Source: Curtobacterium flaccumfaciens (GTDB lineage Bacteria; Actinomycetota; Actinomycetes; Actinomycetales; Microbacteriaceae). Taken from it: DNA of 64,000 nucleotides. The translations under genes and the position numbers were made by a program. Under the pieces are notes generated by a model. That model had not been told where the DNA came from. It searched no databases and worked only from the letters and a program-made list of their open reading frames with translations. How positions within the stretch are numbered: position 1 is the stretch's first letter; the number at the start of each line of letters is the position of its first letter. Below, one piece after another: positions 9,209 through 19,024 of the stretch. The stretch covers positions 57,467 to 121,466 of the forward strand of contig NZ_JABMCF010000028.1 of assembly GCF_013359815.1 (NCBI RefSeq). The letters run 5' to 3'.

Positions 9209-11803
9209 TTACGCCTGCTGCTCCGCGAGCTCGATCTCGGTGACGGCGAGCTCGTCGCCGTCGACGAACGACAGGTTCTCGATGCGGCCGACGGCCGCCA
9301 GGTCGACCGCCGCGCGCTCGATGAGCACCCGCGTCTCGGCGGGTGCCGCGACGACCGCACGCGTCACAGGCGTCTTCTGCGAGGCCTTCGCCGCCGTCTT
9401 CGCGCCGCGGATCCCGATGAGCGCCTGTCCGACGGCCGCGAGCAGCCCGGTGGGGGCCGCGTCGGTCGGCAGGTCGGCCGCGGTCGGCCAGGAGGCCCGG
9501 TGCACGCTGGTGTCGTGGGTCCAGGCCCACACCTCCTCCGTCGCGTACGGGAGGAACGGTGCCAGCAGGCGGAGCAGCACGTCGATCGCGCCGCGCAGCG
9601 CCAGGACCGCGCTCGCCTGCGTCTCGTGCGTCGCGTCGGACGCGGTGCCGTAGGCACGCTCCTTCACGAGCTCGAGGTAGTCGTCGCAGAACGTCCAGAA
9701 GAAGCGCTCGGTGATCTCGAGGGCACGCGCGTGGTCGAACCCGTCGAACGCCGCGGTGGCCTGCTCGACGACGGCACCGAGCTCGGCGAGCATGTCGACG
9801 TCGAGCGCCTCGGTGACGCTCGTGGCGCCCTCGGGCAGCGGGAAGCCGTAGACGAACTTCGCCGCGTTGAGCACCTTGATCGCCAGACGACGGCCGACCT
9901 TGATCTGCTTCGGGTTCTGCGGGTCGAAGGCTGCGTCCGTGCCGAGCTTGGAGGAGGCCGCCCAGTAGCGGACCGCGTCGGCGCCGTGCTGCTCGAGGAT
10001 GGACAGCGGCGTGACGACGTTGCCCTTCGACTTCGACATCTTCTTGCGGTCGGGGTCCACGATGAAGCCGGAGATGGAGGCGTGCTTCCACGGCACCACG
10101 TCGGCCTCGAGCTGGCTGCGGAGCACGGTCGTGAACAGCCAGGTGCGGATGATGTCCTGCGCCTGCGGGCGGACGTCGTACGGGTACACCAGGTCGTAGA
10201 GCGCCGGGTCGGTCTCCCACTTGCCCGCGAGCTGCGGGGTGAGCGACGAGGTGGCCCAGGTGTCCATGACGTCGAGTTCGCCCTGGAACCCGCCAGCCAC
10301 GCCGCGCTGGTCCTCGGTGAAGCCGGGGGCGGGCTCGGAGGCCGGGTCGACGGGCAGCTGCGCCTCGGTCGGGACGATCGGCTGGTCGAACACCGGGTTG
10401 CCGTCGGCGTCGAGCGGGTACCAGACGGGCAGCGGCACGCCGAAGAAGCGCTGGCGCGAGATGAGCCAGTCGCCGGACAGGCCACCGACCCAGTTGTCGT
10501 AGCGCACCCGCATGAAGTCCGGGTGGAACGCGATCTCCTCGCCGCGCTGGCGGAGCGTGCTCTTCAGCTGCTCGTCGCGCGCACCGTTGACGATGTACCA
10601 CTGGCGGGTCGACACGATCTCGAGGGGCTTGTCGCCCTTCTCGAAGAACTTCACCGGGTGCTGGATGGTCTTGACGTCACCGGTCAGCTCGCCGGACTCC
10701 GTCAGCGCGTCGACGACGACCTTCTTGGCCGAGAACACGGTCTTGCCGGCCATCTCGGCGTAGAGCTCCCGGCCCGTCGCGGACTCGATCCAGGCGGGCT
10801 CGTCCGAACGCACGCGGCCGTCGAAGCCGATGATCGCGCGGTTCGGCAGCTGCAGCTCGCGCCACCACACGACGTCGGTGGTGTCACCGAAGGTGCAGAC
10901 CATCGCGATGCCGGCACCCTTGTCCTTCTGCGCCAGGTGGTGTGCGAGCACCGGGACCTCGACGTCGAACAGGGGGGAGCGGACCGTGGTGCCGAAGAGG
11001 TCCTGGAACCGCTCGTCGTCCGGGTGCGCGACCAGGGCGACGCAGGCCGGCAGGAGCTCGGGGCGGGTGGTCTGGATGACGACGTCGTCGCCGCCGTCGG
11101 TGCGGTGGAAGGCGATGCCGTGGTACGCGCCGGGCATCTCCTTGTCCTCGAGCTCGGCCTGCGCGACCGCGGTGCGGAACGTGACGTCCCACAGGGTCGG
11201 GGCGTCGGCCTGGTAGGCCTCGCCGCGCTCGAGGTTGCGCAGGAACGCGCGCTGGGCGCTGGCCCGCGAGGTGTCGTCGATGGTGCGGTACGACTGGGTC
11301 CAGTCGACCGACAGCCCGAGCGTGCGGAAGAGCTCCTCGAACTGCTGCTCGTCCTGCACGGTCAGGCGCTCGCACAGCTCGATGAAGTTGCGGCGCGACA
11401 CGGGCAGCTGGTCGGCGGCCTTCGAGGACTTGCCGTCCCCGCCCTCGAACGGCGGCGTGAACTCGGGGTCGTACGGCAGCGTCGGGTCGCAGCGGACGCC
11501 GTAGTAGTTCTGCACACGGCGCTCGGTGGGCAGACCGTTGTCGTCCCAGCCCATCGGGTAGAAGACGTGCTTGCCGCGCATGCGCTCGAACCGGGCCTTG
11601 AGGTCGGTGTGCGTGTACGAGAACACGTGCCCGATGTGCAGCGAGCCGGAGGCGGTGGGCGGCGGGGTGTCGATCGACCAGACGGCGTCGCGGTGACCGG
11701 CGGCGTCGCGGTCGAAGCGGTAGGTGCCGTCCTGCTCCCAGACCGGCCCCCAGACCTGCTCCAGTCCGTCGACGCTGGGCTTCTCGGGCATGGGCTTGGT
11801 CAT
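9209..11803 (-). CDS. valS: Valyl-tRNA synthetase
   Basis: 864 residues from ATG 11803, chosen because GGAAGG precedes it; the frame extends ten codons further. Class I signatures are clear: SGSLHIGHVFSYTHTD (HIGH, near residue 48) and KMSKSKGN (near 586). Between them lies the CP1 editing domain that clears mischarged Thr-tRNAVal; the anticodon-binding domain follows. The C-terminal coiled-coil arm of long ValRS appears short or absent, as the protein is shorter than the 951 residues of E. coli. A TACGAT hexamer at 11886-11891 (minus strand) is a plausible -10. Confidence 0.97.
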   Translation of the reverse strand: MTKPMPEKPSVDGLEQVWGPVWEQDGTYRFDRDAAGHRDAVWSIDTPPPTASGSLHIGHVFSYTHTDLKARFERMRGKHVFYPMGWDDNGLPTERRVQNYYGVRCDPTLPYDPEFTPPFEGGDGKSSKAADQLPVSRRNFIELCERLTVQDEQQFEELFRTLGLSVDWTQSYRTIDDTSRASAQRAFLRNLERGEAYQADAPTLWDVTFRTAVAQAELEDKEMPGAYHGIAFHRTDGGDDVVIQTTRPELLPACVALVAHPDDERFQDLFGTTVRSPLFDVEVPVLAHHLAQKDKGAGIAMVCTFGDTTDVVWWRELQLPNRAIIGFDGRVRSDEPAWIESATGRELYAEMAGKTVFSAKKVVVDALTESGELTGDVKTIQHPVKFFEKGDKPLEIVSTRQWYIVNGARDEQLKSTLRQRGEEIAFHPDFMRVRYDNWVGGLSGDWLISRQRFFGVPLPVWYPLDADGNPVFDQPIVPTEAQLPVDPASEPAPGFTEDQRGVAGGFQGELDVMDTWATSSLTPQLAGKWETDPALYDLVYPYDVRPQAQDIIRTWLFTTVLRSQLEADVVPWKHASISGFIVDPDRKKMSKSKGNVVTPLSILEQHGADAVRYWAASSKLGTDAAFDPQNPKQIKVGRRLAIKVLNAAKFVYGFPLPEGATSVTEALDVDMLAELGAVVEQATAAFDGFDHARALEITERFFWTFCDDYLELVKERAYGTASDATHETQASAVLALRGAIDVLLRLLAPFLPYATEEVWAWTHDTSVHRASWPTAADLPTDAAPTGLLAAVGQALIGIRGAKTAAKASQKTPVTRAVVAAPAETRVLIERAAVDLAAVGRIENLSFVDGDELAVTEIELAEQQA

Positions 11804-12091
11804 GGGTGTGCCTTCCGTACGTGTGTGCGGCACCGAGTCCGTGATGAGGTGCCTGAGTGTTCCGCGCCTGACGCGCGGTGCCCCAATCGTAGCGGCCGTG
11901 CACGCGTACGCAGGCGGACGAACCGGTCGGACGCGGCCATCACCGAGCAGCGCCTAGCACACCGAACTGTCGGACACGCCCGGAGCCTGCTAGTCTTCCT
12001 GGGTTTGTCCGGCGAGCGCAGGGTTCGCAGGAGCTGCAACGTCGCCGTCCGCCGGACGCCCGAAGGAAGCACCGCACCCCGGAGGAACGAC

Positions 12092-13657
12092 TTGGCACCG
12101 AACAACGCACCCCACCCGCACGGCGATCGGCCGTTGCGCACGAAGGGCGCCGCGAAGCGCGCTCGTCGCGATCTGACGAAGGACGACGTCACCGTCGTCG
12201 AGGAGTCGCTGCTCAAGCGTGCCGTCGCGGCTGCCGCGCTCGGCAACGCCATGGAGTGGTTCGACTTCGGCATCTTCGCGTACCTGACGGTCACCATCTC
12301 GCAGGTGTTCCTGCCGCAGGGCGACCCGGCCGCGAACATCGTCGCCACGTTCGGCTTCTTCGCCGCAGCGTTCATCGTGCGCCCGATCGGCGGTGCCGTG
12401 TTCGGCCCGATCGGCGACAAGATCGGCCGCCAGAAGGTCCTCGCGCTGACGATGATCCTGATGGCCGCCGGCACGCTCATGATCGGCCTGATCCCGTCGT
12501 ACGACACGATCGGCTTCTGGGCCCCGGTCCTGCTGCTCGTCGCCCGCTTCGTGCAGGGCTTCTCGACCGGTGGTGAGTACGGCGGCGCCGCGACCTTCAT
12601 CGCCGAGTACTCGCCCGACAAGCGCCGCGGCTTCATGGGCTCGTGGCTCGAGTTCGGCACCCTCGCCGGCTACGTGCTCGGCGCCTCGATCGTCACCGGC
12701 CTGCAGTTCGGCCTGTCCGAGGACGCCCTGCTCAGCTGGGGCTGGCGCATCCCGTTCATCATCGCGGGCCCCCTCGGCCTGATCGGCCTCTACCTGCGCC
12801 TCAAGCTCGAGGAGACCCCGGCGTTCCAGAAGCAGCAGGAGCAGGCCGCCGAGCGCGAGGGCCAGAAGACCCCGTTCCTCAAGCTCTTCGCCGAGAACTG
12901 GCGCTCGCTCATCATCTGCATCGGCCTGGTCCTGGTCTTCAACGTGACCGACTACATGCTGCTGTCGTACATGCCGACCTACCTCGAGCAGAACCTCGGC
13001 CAGAACGCCACGTTCGGCCTGATCCTCATCGTCATCGTGATGCTGCTCATGATGGTCGTCATCACCTTCGGTGGTCGGCTGTCCGACAAGTTCGGGCGCC
13101 GTCCGGTGCTCGCCGCCGGCTGCATCGGCTTCATCCTGCTGTCCTGGCCGGCCCTCAAGCTGGTCCAGACCGGCACCGGTGTCGGCGTCTTCGCCGGCCT
13201 GCTGATCCTCGGCGTCGTCCTGGTCACGTTCACCTCGACCATGCCGTCGACGCTGCCCGCGCTGTTCCCGACGATCATCCGCTACGGCGCCCTGGCGATC
13301 GCGTTCAACGTGTCGGTGTCGCTCTTCGGCGGGACCACCCCGCTCGCGACCGCTGCGCTCATCAACGCCGCGAAGGACGCCGGGTACGGCTGGGCCGAGG
13401 ACATCCCCGCGTTCTACCTGATGCTCGCCGCCGTGATCGGCCTGGTCGCGGTGTACTTCACCAAGGAGACCGCCGCGAGCCCGCTCATGGGCTCCGGCCC
13501 GACGGTCGGCTCCGAGGACGAGATCGCCGGCGTCATCGAGGACTACAACGACCCGACGTCGGAGCTCGCGCAGTCCGACTGGGCGAAGGACTTCTCGACG
13601 AGCGAGATCCCGATCATCTCGACCGACGCCGCTCAGAAGGAACCCTCCGGTTCCTGA
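12092..13657 (+). CDS. proP: ProP-type MFS osmolyte/proline-betaine transporter
   Basis: 521 residues. Start TTG 12092 was chosen because GGAGGA ends five bases before it and the similarity begins soon after. The protein is alignable by eye with E. coli ProP (metabolite:H+ symporter branch): ALGNAMEWFDFG in the first helix, FVQGFSTGGEYGGA, the loop motif GDKIGRQK, EYSPDKRRGFMGSW, and MPSTLPALFPTIIRYGALA. Twelve transmembrane helices are expected. It lacks the C-terminal coiled coil of E. coli ProP and ends in an acidic Ser-rich tail. It probably imports compatible solutes. TAGTCT at 11991-11996 may be the -10, leaving a leader of about 90 nt. Confidence 0.9.
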   Translation: MAPNNAPHPHGDRPLRTKGAAKRARRDLTKDDVTVVEESLLKRAVAAAALGNAMEWFDFGIFAYLTVTISQVFLPQGDPAANIVATFGFFAAAFIVRPIGGAVFGPIGDKIGRQKVLALTMILMAAGTLMIGLIPSYDTIGFWAPVLLLVARFVQGFSTGGEYGGAATFIAEYSPDKRRGFMGSWLEFGTLAGYVLGASIVTGLQFGLSEDALLSWGWRIPFIIAGPLGLIGLYLRLKLEETPAFQKQQEQAAEREGQKTPFLKLFAENWRSLIICIGLVLVFNVTDYMLLSYMPTYLEQNLGQNATFGLILIVIVMLLMMVVITFGGRLSDKFGRRPVLAAGCIGFILLSWPALKLVQTGTGVGVFAGLLILGVVLVTFTSTMPSTLPALFPTIIRYGALAIAFNVSVSLFGGTTPLATAALINAAKDAGYGWAEDIPAFYLMLAAVIGLVAVYFTKETAASPLMGSGPTVGSEDEIAGVIEDYNDPTSELAQSDWAKDFSTSEIPIISTDAAQKEPSGS

Positions 13658-13682
13658 CCACGGGGCCGCCCCGCGGCAACCC

Positions 13683-13735
13683 GGCCAGGAGGCCCGGTGC
13701 ACGTCCGTCACGGACGCGCACCGGGCCTCCTGGCC
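13683..13735. terminator. Long hairpin after proP (REP-like)
   Basis: Two perfect 18-nt arms (13683-13700 and 13718-13735), carrying the GGAGGCCCGGTGC repeat core, enclose a smaller GTCCG/CGGAC hairpin. It lies 25 bp after the proP stop and before a minus-strand operon end. Confidence 0.8.
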
Positions 13736-13766
13736 GTACCAGGGCCGTCGGTGACGGCACGCGCGC

Positions 13767-13806
13767 AGCGACAGTCCACGGGCAGGAGCGCGCGTGGACT
13801 GTCGCT
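13767..13806. terminator. Second hairpin of the convergent spacer
   Basis: AGCGACAGTCCACG pairs with CGTGGACTGTCGCT (14-bp stem). It abuts the stop codon of the ATPase gene and probably ends the ABC operon transcript. Confidence 0.75.
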
Positions 13807-15479
13807 CAGTCCGTGAGGTCGGCTGCGGTCCCCGCGGCTGGGCCCGCTGCCAGCCGCTCCGCGGCGTGCAGCAGCCGCGCGGTCACCGGGTGCGCCGGGC
13901 GCGCGAAGACCTCGGCGGCGGGGCCGTGCTCGACGACCGCGCCGCGGTGCACCACGAGGACGTCGTCGGCCATCCGCCGGACCGCCCGGAGGTCGTGCGA
14001 CACGAACACCATCGCCACGCCGGTCTCGTCGCGGAGCCGTTCGAGCAGCCGCAGCACGGCGTCCTGCACCGTGGCGTCGAGGGCGGTCACCGGCTCGTCG
14101 AGCACGATCACCTCGGGGTCGGTCGCCAGCGCACGGGCGATCGCGAGCCGCTGTCGTTGCCCGCCGGACAGGGTGCGGGGGGAGCGGGACCGCAGCACGG
14201 GGTCGAGGTCGACCTGCCGCAGTGCCGCGTCGGCCCGGTCGCCGAGCGCACCGCGTGCCCGCCGCTCGTCTCCGCGTGAGAACGCGTCGGCGAGGACCCG
14301 CTCCACGTTCCACCGTTCGTCGAACGTCGCGCCGGGGTCCTGCACGACGGCCGCGACCCGGTGCCGTCGGGTGCGTCGCTCGCGTTCGGGCAGTGGAGCC
14401 CAGGGTTCGTCGTCGAGCGTGACCGTACCGGCGTCGAGTGTCTCGAGCCCGAGGAGCATCCGCGCCAGCGTCGTCTTGCCCGAGCCCGAGGCGCCGATCA
14501 CCCCGAGCACCCGGCCGCGTTCGAGCCTGAACGACACGTCGTCCACCGCGAGCATCCCGCCGTAGCCGCGCGAGAGCCCCTGCGCCGCGAGCACGTCCCT
14601 CGCACCGTGCGAGGTCGGTTCCGAACCGTGCGAGGATCCGGCTCCCGTGCGAGCCTCGACGCCTCGCACGGTATCCGGAACCTCGCACCGAACCACAGCG
14701 GGCGCCGCCGCGGCAGCACCGGCCGCGCGCACCAGCGCCCGGGTCGCGGGGTGCTGCGGCGCCGCGAAGACCTCGGCGACCGCGCCCTGCTCGACGATCC
14801 GGCCCTCGTGCACGACGGCGACCCGGTCCGCCCACCCCGCGACGAGCCCCAGGTCGTGCGTGATGACGAGCAGTCCGGCACCCCGGGTCTGCGCGCCACG
14901 CAGCTGTTCCATCACGGTGACGGCGACCTCGGCGTCGAGCGCCGTCGTCGGTTCGTCGGCGACCAGCAGCGCGGGGGACCCGACGGTCGCTGCGGCGATG
15001 AGGGCCCGCTGTCGCATCCCGCCCGACAGGGTCCCGGCGAGCCGGCCGTCGGTCGCGATGTCCGGGTCGAGGCCCACCGCGGCCAGGGCGTCGCGCACGG
15101 CGTCCACGCGCTCGGCCGCACGCATCTCGGTGTGCAGGCGGAGGCTGTCGGCGACCTCGCGCCCGACGGGGCGAAGCGGGTCCAACGCGCCCAGGGCCTC
15201 CTGGCCGACGTAGCCGACCCGTGATCCCCGCAGCCGGCGCCACCGCCGGTCCGTGTACCCGCCGACGTCGACGCCGTCGACCGTGAACACGTCGGCGTGC
15301 ACGGCGGCGCCGGGCGCGGACAGGCCGAGCACGGCGCGGGCGGTGACGGTCTTGCCGGAGCCGGACGCCCCGACCAGGGCGACGCACTCGCCGGCGTCGA
15401 CGCGCAGGTCGACTCCGTGCACGATCGGGGTGCCGCCGATGGCGACGGTGAGCCCGCGGACGTCGAGGACGGCGCTCAC
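13806..15479 (-). CDS. Fused double ATP-binding protein of a peptide/nickel-type ABC importer
   Basis: 557 residues containing two complete ABC domains in one chain, equivalent to DppD plus DppF. Each half has Walker A (ALVGASGSGKT near residue 32; GVIGASGSGKT in the second half), signature motifs LSGGMRQR and LSGGQRQR, and Walker B (LLVADEPTTALD, VIVLDEPVTALD). The start is GTG 15479, overlapping the permease stop by 4 bp (GTGA). The linker between the halves is encoded by a cluster of CTCGCAC/GTGCGAG repeats (14598-14690). It energises uptake by the two upstream permeases. Confidence 0.92.
   Translation of the reverse strand: MSAVLDVRGLTVAIGGTPIVHGVDLRVDAGECVALVGASGSGKTVTARAVLGLSAPGAAVHADVFTVDGVDVGGYTDRRWRRLRGSRVGYVGQEALGALDPLRPVGREVADSLRLHTEMRAAERVDAVRDALAAVGLDPDIATDGRLAGTLSGGMRQRALIAAATVGSPALLVADEPTTALDAEVAVTVMEQLRGAQTRGAGLLVITHDLGLVAGWADRVAVVHEGRIVEQGAVAEVFAAPQHPATRALVRAAGAAAAAPAVVRCEVPDTVRGVEARTGAGSSHGSEPTSHGARDVLAAQGLSRGYGGMLAVDDVSFRLERGRVLGVIGASGSGKTTLARMLLGLETLDAGTVTLDDEPWAPLPERERRTRRHRVAAVVQDPGATFDERWNVERVLADAFSRGDERRARGALGDRADAALRQVDLDPVLRSRSPRTLSGGQRQRLAIARALATDPEVIVLDEPVTALDATVQDAVLRLLERLRDETGVAMVFVSHDLRAVRRMADDVLVVHRGAVVEHGPAAEVFARPAHPVTARLLHAAERLAAGPAAGTAADLTD
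14598..14692. repeat. GTGCGAGG palindromic repeats inside the ATPase linker
   Basis: CCTCGCACCGTGCGAGG (14598-14614) and further copies of GTGCGAGG/CCTCGCAC, one as GGAACCTCGCACCGAAC, cover the interdomain linker codons. The same family occupies the spacer at 33.66-33.79 kb. Confidence 0.65.
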
Positions 15480-16375
15480 CGCGCGGCCCCGGTCCGTCGG
15501 ATCGCCCGGCCGAGCACGGTGACGGCGGTCGCGAGCACCACGATCGCGAGTCCGGGGAAGGTGCTCATCCACGGTGCGGTCTGCAGGTAGGTGCGACCGT
15601 CGGCGAGCATCGCGCCCCACTCCGGCGCGGGCGGGGGCGTGCCGACGCCGAGGTAGCTCAGCGCCGAGGCCCACACGACCGCCTGCCCGACCCCGAGCGT
15701 GGCGACGGCGACGACGGGCCAGAGCGCCGTCGGCAGCACGTGCCGGACCACGGTGCGGGCGGGGGAGCGGCCGAGCAGCACCGCCGTCTCGACCACCTGC
15801 GAACTCCGGGCGGCCCGGACCAGGCCGCGCACGATCCGGGCGTACCCGGGAGCGGTCGCGAACCCGACGGCGAGCACCGCCGGCACCGGACCCGGACCGG
15901 TCACGGCGATGACGACCAGGGCGACGAGCAGCAGCGGCAGGGCGAACGCGACCTCGGTGACGCGGCCGATGACGGCGTCGAGCAGGCGTCCGAGTCGTCC
16001 GGCCCCGGCACCGAGCCCGGCGACGACGCCGAGCAGGACGCCCACGCCGCCGCCGATCAGGGTCGCGGCGACGCCGACGACGAGCGATGCCCGGGTCCCC
16101 GCGACCACCCGCGCCAAGACGTCGCGTCCGGACTCGTCGGTGCCGAACGGGTGCGCGCCGCTCGGGGCGGCCAGGGCATCTTCGGGGTGCACCGCGAGTG
16201 GGTCCCCGCCGCCGAGCAGGGCGGGCCACACCGCCGCCACGACGGCGACCAGGACGACCACCCCCGCGGCGATGCCGCCGGCGCCGAGCGTCCCCCCACG
16301 GACGCGCTCGGTGCCGACGGCGGTCTGGTGGCCGGGCGTTCCGGTCTGGAGGCCCGGGTCGGCGATCCCGCTCAC
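15476..16375 (-). CDS. ABC importer permease (DppC-like)
   Basis: 299 residues. After a short hydrophilic N-terminus there is a first transmembrane helix (about 33-52), a periplasm-side segment with HPFGTDESGRDVLARVVAGTR, typical of DppC/OppC proteins, and five more helices of the BPD_transp_1 fold. The coupling-helix region lies near GYARIVRGLVRAA. It overlaps the upstream permease by ATGA and the downstream ATPase by GTGA, so translation is likely coupled. Confidence 0.9.
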   Translation of the reverse strand: MSGIADPGLQTGTPGHQTAVGTERVRGGTLGAGGIAAGVVVLVAVVAAVWPALLGGGDPLAVHPEDALAAPSGAHPFGTDESGRDVLARVVAGTRASLVVGVAATLIGGGVGVLLGVVAGLGAGAGRLGRLLDAVIGRVTEVAFALPLLLVALVVIAVTGPGPVPAVLAVGFATAPGYARIVRGLVRAARSSQVVETAVLLGRSPARTVVRHVLPTALWPVVAVATLGVGQAVVWASALSYLGVGTPPPAPEWGAMLADGRTYLQTAPWMSTFPGLAIVVLATAVTVLGRAIRRTGAAR

Positions 16376-17367
16376 CGCGCGCCCGCCGGACGGCCGGGCT
16401 CACGGCGTCGCGCACCGCCGGGGCGCAGGGCCGCGTTCCGTGCGGTGCTGCGCGGGTCGACGGCACGTTCGACGAGGTCGGCCACGGCCAGCACGACCAC
16501 GTACGCGGCCGCCGACACCATCGCGATGCCGGCGACGAGCGGCATGTCCCGCTGGGTGACCGCGGTGACCAGGGCGCGGCCGATGCCGGGCAGGGCGAAC
16601 ACGGACTCGACGACCACGGCCCCGGAGACGAGCGACCCGAAGGCCCACGCGGACAGCGCGATCCCGGGCAGGGCGGCGTGCCGGAGCAGGTGCCGTCCGA
16701 ACAGGCCGAGGCGGGTCTCGCCCCGACCCCGGGCGGCGAGTGCGAAGGCGGAGCGCTGCGCGTCGACCACGCCGTCGCGCACGGTCTCGGCCAGGTACCC
16801 GGCGACCGGCACGGCCACGGTCAGCACCGGGAGCACCCAGCCGCGCGCGGTGCCGTCACTGACCGCCGGCACCCACCCCAGGGACGTGGCGAACACGACG
16901 ATGAGCACGCTGCCGAGCCAGAAGTGCGGCATCACGCTCGCGGTGACGCTCAGGGCGCTGGTGAGCCCGGCGGCGATCCGGCCGCGTTGCGTCGAGGCCC
17001 AGGCGGCGACGATCGCCAGCACCCAGGCGACGACGAGGCCGGCGACCGCGAGCGTCAGCGTGACGGGCAGCTGCTGGGCGAGGAGCGTCGCGACCGGGGT
17101 GCGGAAGGCGTACGAGTCGCCGAGCTGGCCGGTCGCCAGGCGTCCGAGGAACACCGCGTACTGCACCAGGACCGGCTGGTCGAGGCCGTACTCGTGGCGG
17201 ACCTGGGCGACGGCCTCGGACGAGGCCTGCGAGCCCGGTCCGCCGAGGATCGCGAGCGCCGGGTCACCGGGGATGAGCCGGATCGCGACGAAGACGATCG
17301 TCGCGACGGCCCAGAGCACGCCGATGCCCCCGGCGAGCCGCCGGACGGCCCACCAGACCCATCGCAT
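16372..17367 (-). CDS. ABC importer permease (DppB-like)
   Basis: 331 residues from ATG 17367. The N-terminal helix is followed by RLIPGDPALAILGGPGS and a long extracytoplasmic segment with YGLDQPVLVQYAVFLGRL, both typical of DppB/OppB. Six membrane helices are expected; SAWAFGSLVSGAVVVESVFALPGIG is the conserved region near the coupling helix. Five bases separate it from the lipoprotein gene, so the four genes form one operon. Confidence 0.9.
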   Translation of the reverse strand: MRWVWWAVRRLAGGIGVLWAVATIVFVAIRLIPGDPALAILGGPGSQASSEAVAQVRHEYGLDQPVLVQYAVFLGRLATGQLGDSYAFRTPVATLLAQQLPVTLTLAVAGLVVAWVLAIVAAWASTQRGRIAAGLTSALSVTASVMPHFWLGSVLIVVFATSLGWVPAVSDGTARGWVLPVLTVAVPVAGYLAETVRDGVVDAQRSAFALAARGRGETRLGLFGRHLLRHAALPGIALSAWAFGSLVSGAVVVESVFALPGIGRALVTAVTQRDMPLVAGIAMVSAAAYVVVLAVADLVERAVDPRSTARNAALRPGGARRREPGRPAGAR

Positions 17368-17372
17368 CCGTG

Positions 17373-18992
17373 TCAGCGGTCGATCCAGGCGGTGCCGAAC
17401 CACGGCGTCGAGACCGGGGTGGCCCGGATGCCGTGCACGGACGAGCGCACCAGGAAGTGGTTCTGCTGGTCGTACAGGGGGAGCACGGTGTCGCTCGCCA
17501 GGATCGCCTTCTGCGCCTGCTCGTACAGGTCGGCGCGCTCGTCGGCGTCCGAGGTGCGGGCGGCCTGCTCGAGCAGCCGGTCGACGGCGGGGTCGTCGAG
17601 CTGGGCGAGGTTCGCGAAGTAGCCCGACGGTGCCGGTTCGATGCTCGCGCTGTCGTACAGGATGCGCAGGACGTCGGGGCCGACCTTCGTGTACGGGGCG
17701 CTGACGACGTCGTACTCGTTCGCGGCGAGGGCGGCGTACCAGCTGGACAGGTCGAGTTCGTCGAGCACGACCTTGAACCCGACGGCCTTCTCGGACGCCT
17801 GGATCTGCTGGAACAGGCTGCGCTCGGCCGGCACCGACTGGTTCGTCGAGACGGGGAACGTCACGGTGAGCTGCTGGCCGTCCTTCTCGCGGATGCCGTC
17901 GGACCCGACCTTCCACCCGGCGTCGTCGAGGAGCTGCTTCGCCTTGGTGGGGGAGTAGTCGAACCGGCTCTTCTCGGAGTACGCGAGCGGCTCCGCGCTC
18001 GAGAGCACCGAGTACGAGCGCTTCGCGGTGCCGAGGAACAGCGACTGCAGGCCGGGGTCGATCTCGGCACCGGCGATGAAGGCCTGGCGCACTGCTTCGT
18101 CACGGAAGACCCCGTGCCCGGAGTTCAGCTCGAGCCGGTTCGAGGCGCCGGGGCGCGGGGCGTCGAGGTCGCGGATGGCGCCCTTCGCCGACGCGGCCTT
18201 GAGCTGGTCGGGCTGGGCGTTGTCGATCACGTCGACCTGGCCGGACTGCAGTGCGGCGTAGCGCGAGGTCGAGTCCGGCAGGAACCGCCACGTGATGCCG
18301 GACAGGCGCGGCTTCGTCGCACCCCAGTAGTCGGTGTTCTTCGTCAGGGTGACGCGGTCGCCGTGCTTCCAACCGGTGACCTCGAAGGGTCCGGTGCCGA
18401 CCGGGGACTCGCAGTTCGTTGCCTGCTTCCGTTCGAGCGCCTTCGGGGACTCCATGCCCACCCAGGGCTGCGAGAAGGACTCGAGCAGCGCGCTGTCCGG
18501 TCGGCTCAGCGTCAGCGTGACGGTGTGCTCGTCGGTGGCGGTCGCCTTCGTGATGGACTGCAGCGCCAGGTACCCGGTGCTCGAGGCGGTGGCCGGGTCC
18601 TGCACGTGCTCGAGGTTCGCCACGACCGCGGCGGCGTCGAACGGGGTGCCGTCGGTGAAGGAGACGTCGTCACGCAGGGTGAACGTCAGGGTCTTCCCGT
18701 CGTCGCTCGTGCTCCACTTCGTCGCGAGTTCCGGCGTGGGCTTGCCGTCCTCGAGTCCGACGAGCTCCTCGATGTACTGCGTCGCCAGGAGTGCCTGCGG
18801 GTAGTTGCCGCCGACGTGCGGGTCGAGGCAGGTCGGTTCGGCGTCGCCGGAGGCGTAGGTGAGCGTGCCGCCCGCGACCGGGGTGCTGCTCCCGGTGCTC
18901 GTGCCCGGTCCGCTGCAGGCAGCGAGGACGAGCAGGACCGCCGAGGCGCCCGCGACGGCGGTGATGGTTTTCTGTACTGAGTCCAAGATCAT
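17373..18992 (-). CDS. Substrate-binding lipoprotein of the ABC importer (SBP family 5)
   Basis: 539 residues. A lipoprotein signal peptide with lipobox LVLAAC places the lipidated Cys at about residue 26. The body is a DppA/OppA/NikA-type type II binding protein, with LATKWSTSDDGKTLTFTLRDDVSFTDGTPFDA near the N-terminal lobe. The ligand could be a peptide, but this family also binds nickel chelates, sugars and opines; the sequence does not decide. It is the first gene of the operon. TAGACT at 19002-19007 (minus strand) is a plausible -10, leaving only a few untranslated bases. Confidence 0.9.
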   Translation of the reverse strand: MILDSVQKTITAVAGASAVLLVLAACSGPGTSTGSSTPVAGGTLTYASGDAEPTCLDPHVGGNYPQALLATQYIEELVGLEDGKPTPELATKWSTSDDGKTLTFTLRDDVSFTDGTPFDAAAVVANLEHVQDPATASSTGYLALQSITKATATDEHTVTLTLSRPDSALLESFSQPWVGMESPKALERKQATNCESPVGTGPFEVTGWKHGDRVTLTKNTDYWGATKPRLSGITWRFLPDSTSRYAALQSGQVDVIDNAQPDQLKAASAKGAIRDLDAPRPGASNRLELNSGHGVFRDEAVRQAFIAGAEIDPGLQSLFLGTAKRSYSVLSSAEPLAYSEKSRFDYSPTKAKQLLDDAGWKVGSDGIREKDGQQLTVTFPVSTNQSVPAERSLFQQIQASEKAVGFKVVLDELDLSSWYAALAANEYDVVSAPYTKVGPDVLRILYDSASIEPAPSGYFANLAQLDDPAVDRLLEQAARTSDADERADLYEQAQKAILASDTVLPLYDQQNHFLVRSSVHGIRATPVSTPWFGTAWIDR

Positions 18993-19011
18993 GGCTGACC
19001 GAGTCTAGCGG

Positions 19012-19017
19012 TTTACT
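19012..19017 (+). promoter_or_regulatory. -10 of the tetR gene, overlapping the divergent ABC promoter
   Basis: TTTACT ends seven bases before the ATG at 19025. The opposite-strand TAGACT (19002-19007) of the ABC operon is only four bases away. The whole divergent gap is 32 bp, so any regulator bound here would control both genes. Confidence 0.45.
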
Positions 19018-19024
19018 GGGGCCC

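Noticed and set aside
8795..12091. Long plus-strand frame ahead of proP, giving a 1620-codon protein
   Set aside because: Only the part after TTG 12092 is real; the rest is antisense to valS and a hairpin. The RBS and similarity fix the start.
11804..12091. T-box in front of valS
   Set aside because: No GGTGGTACC-type T-box sequence or specifier stem is visible; the valS leader is short, with a -10 near 11886.
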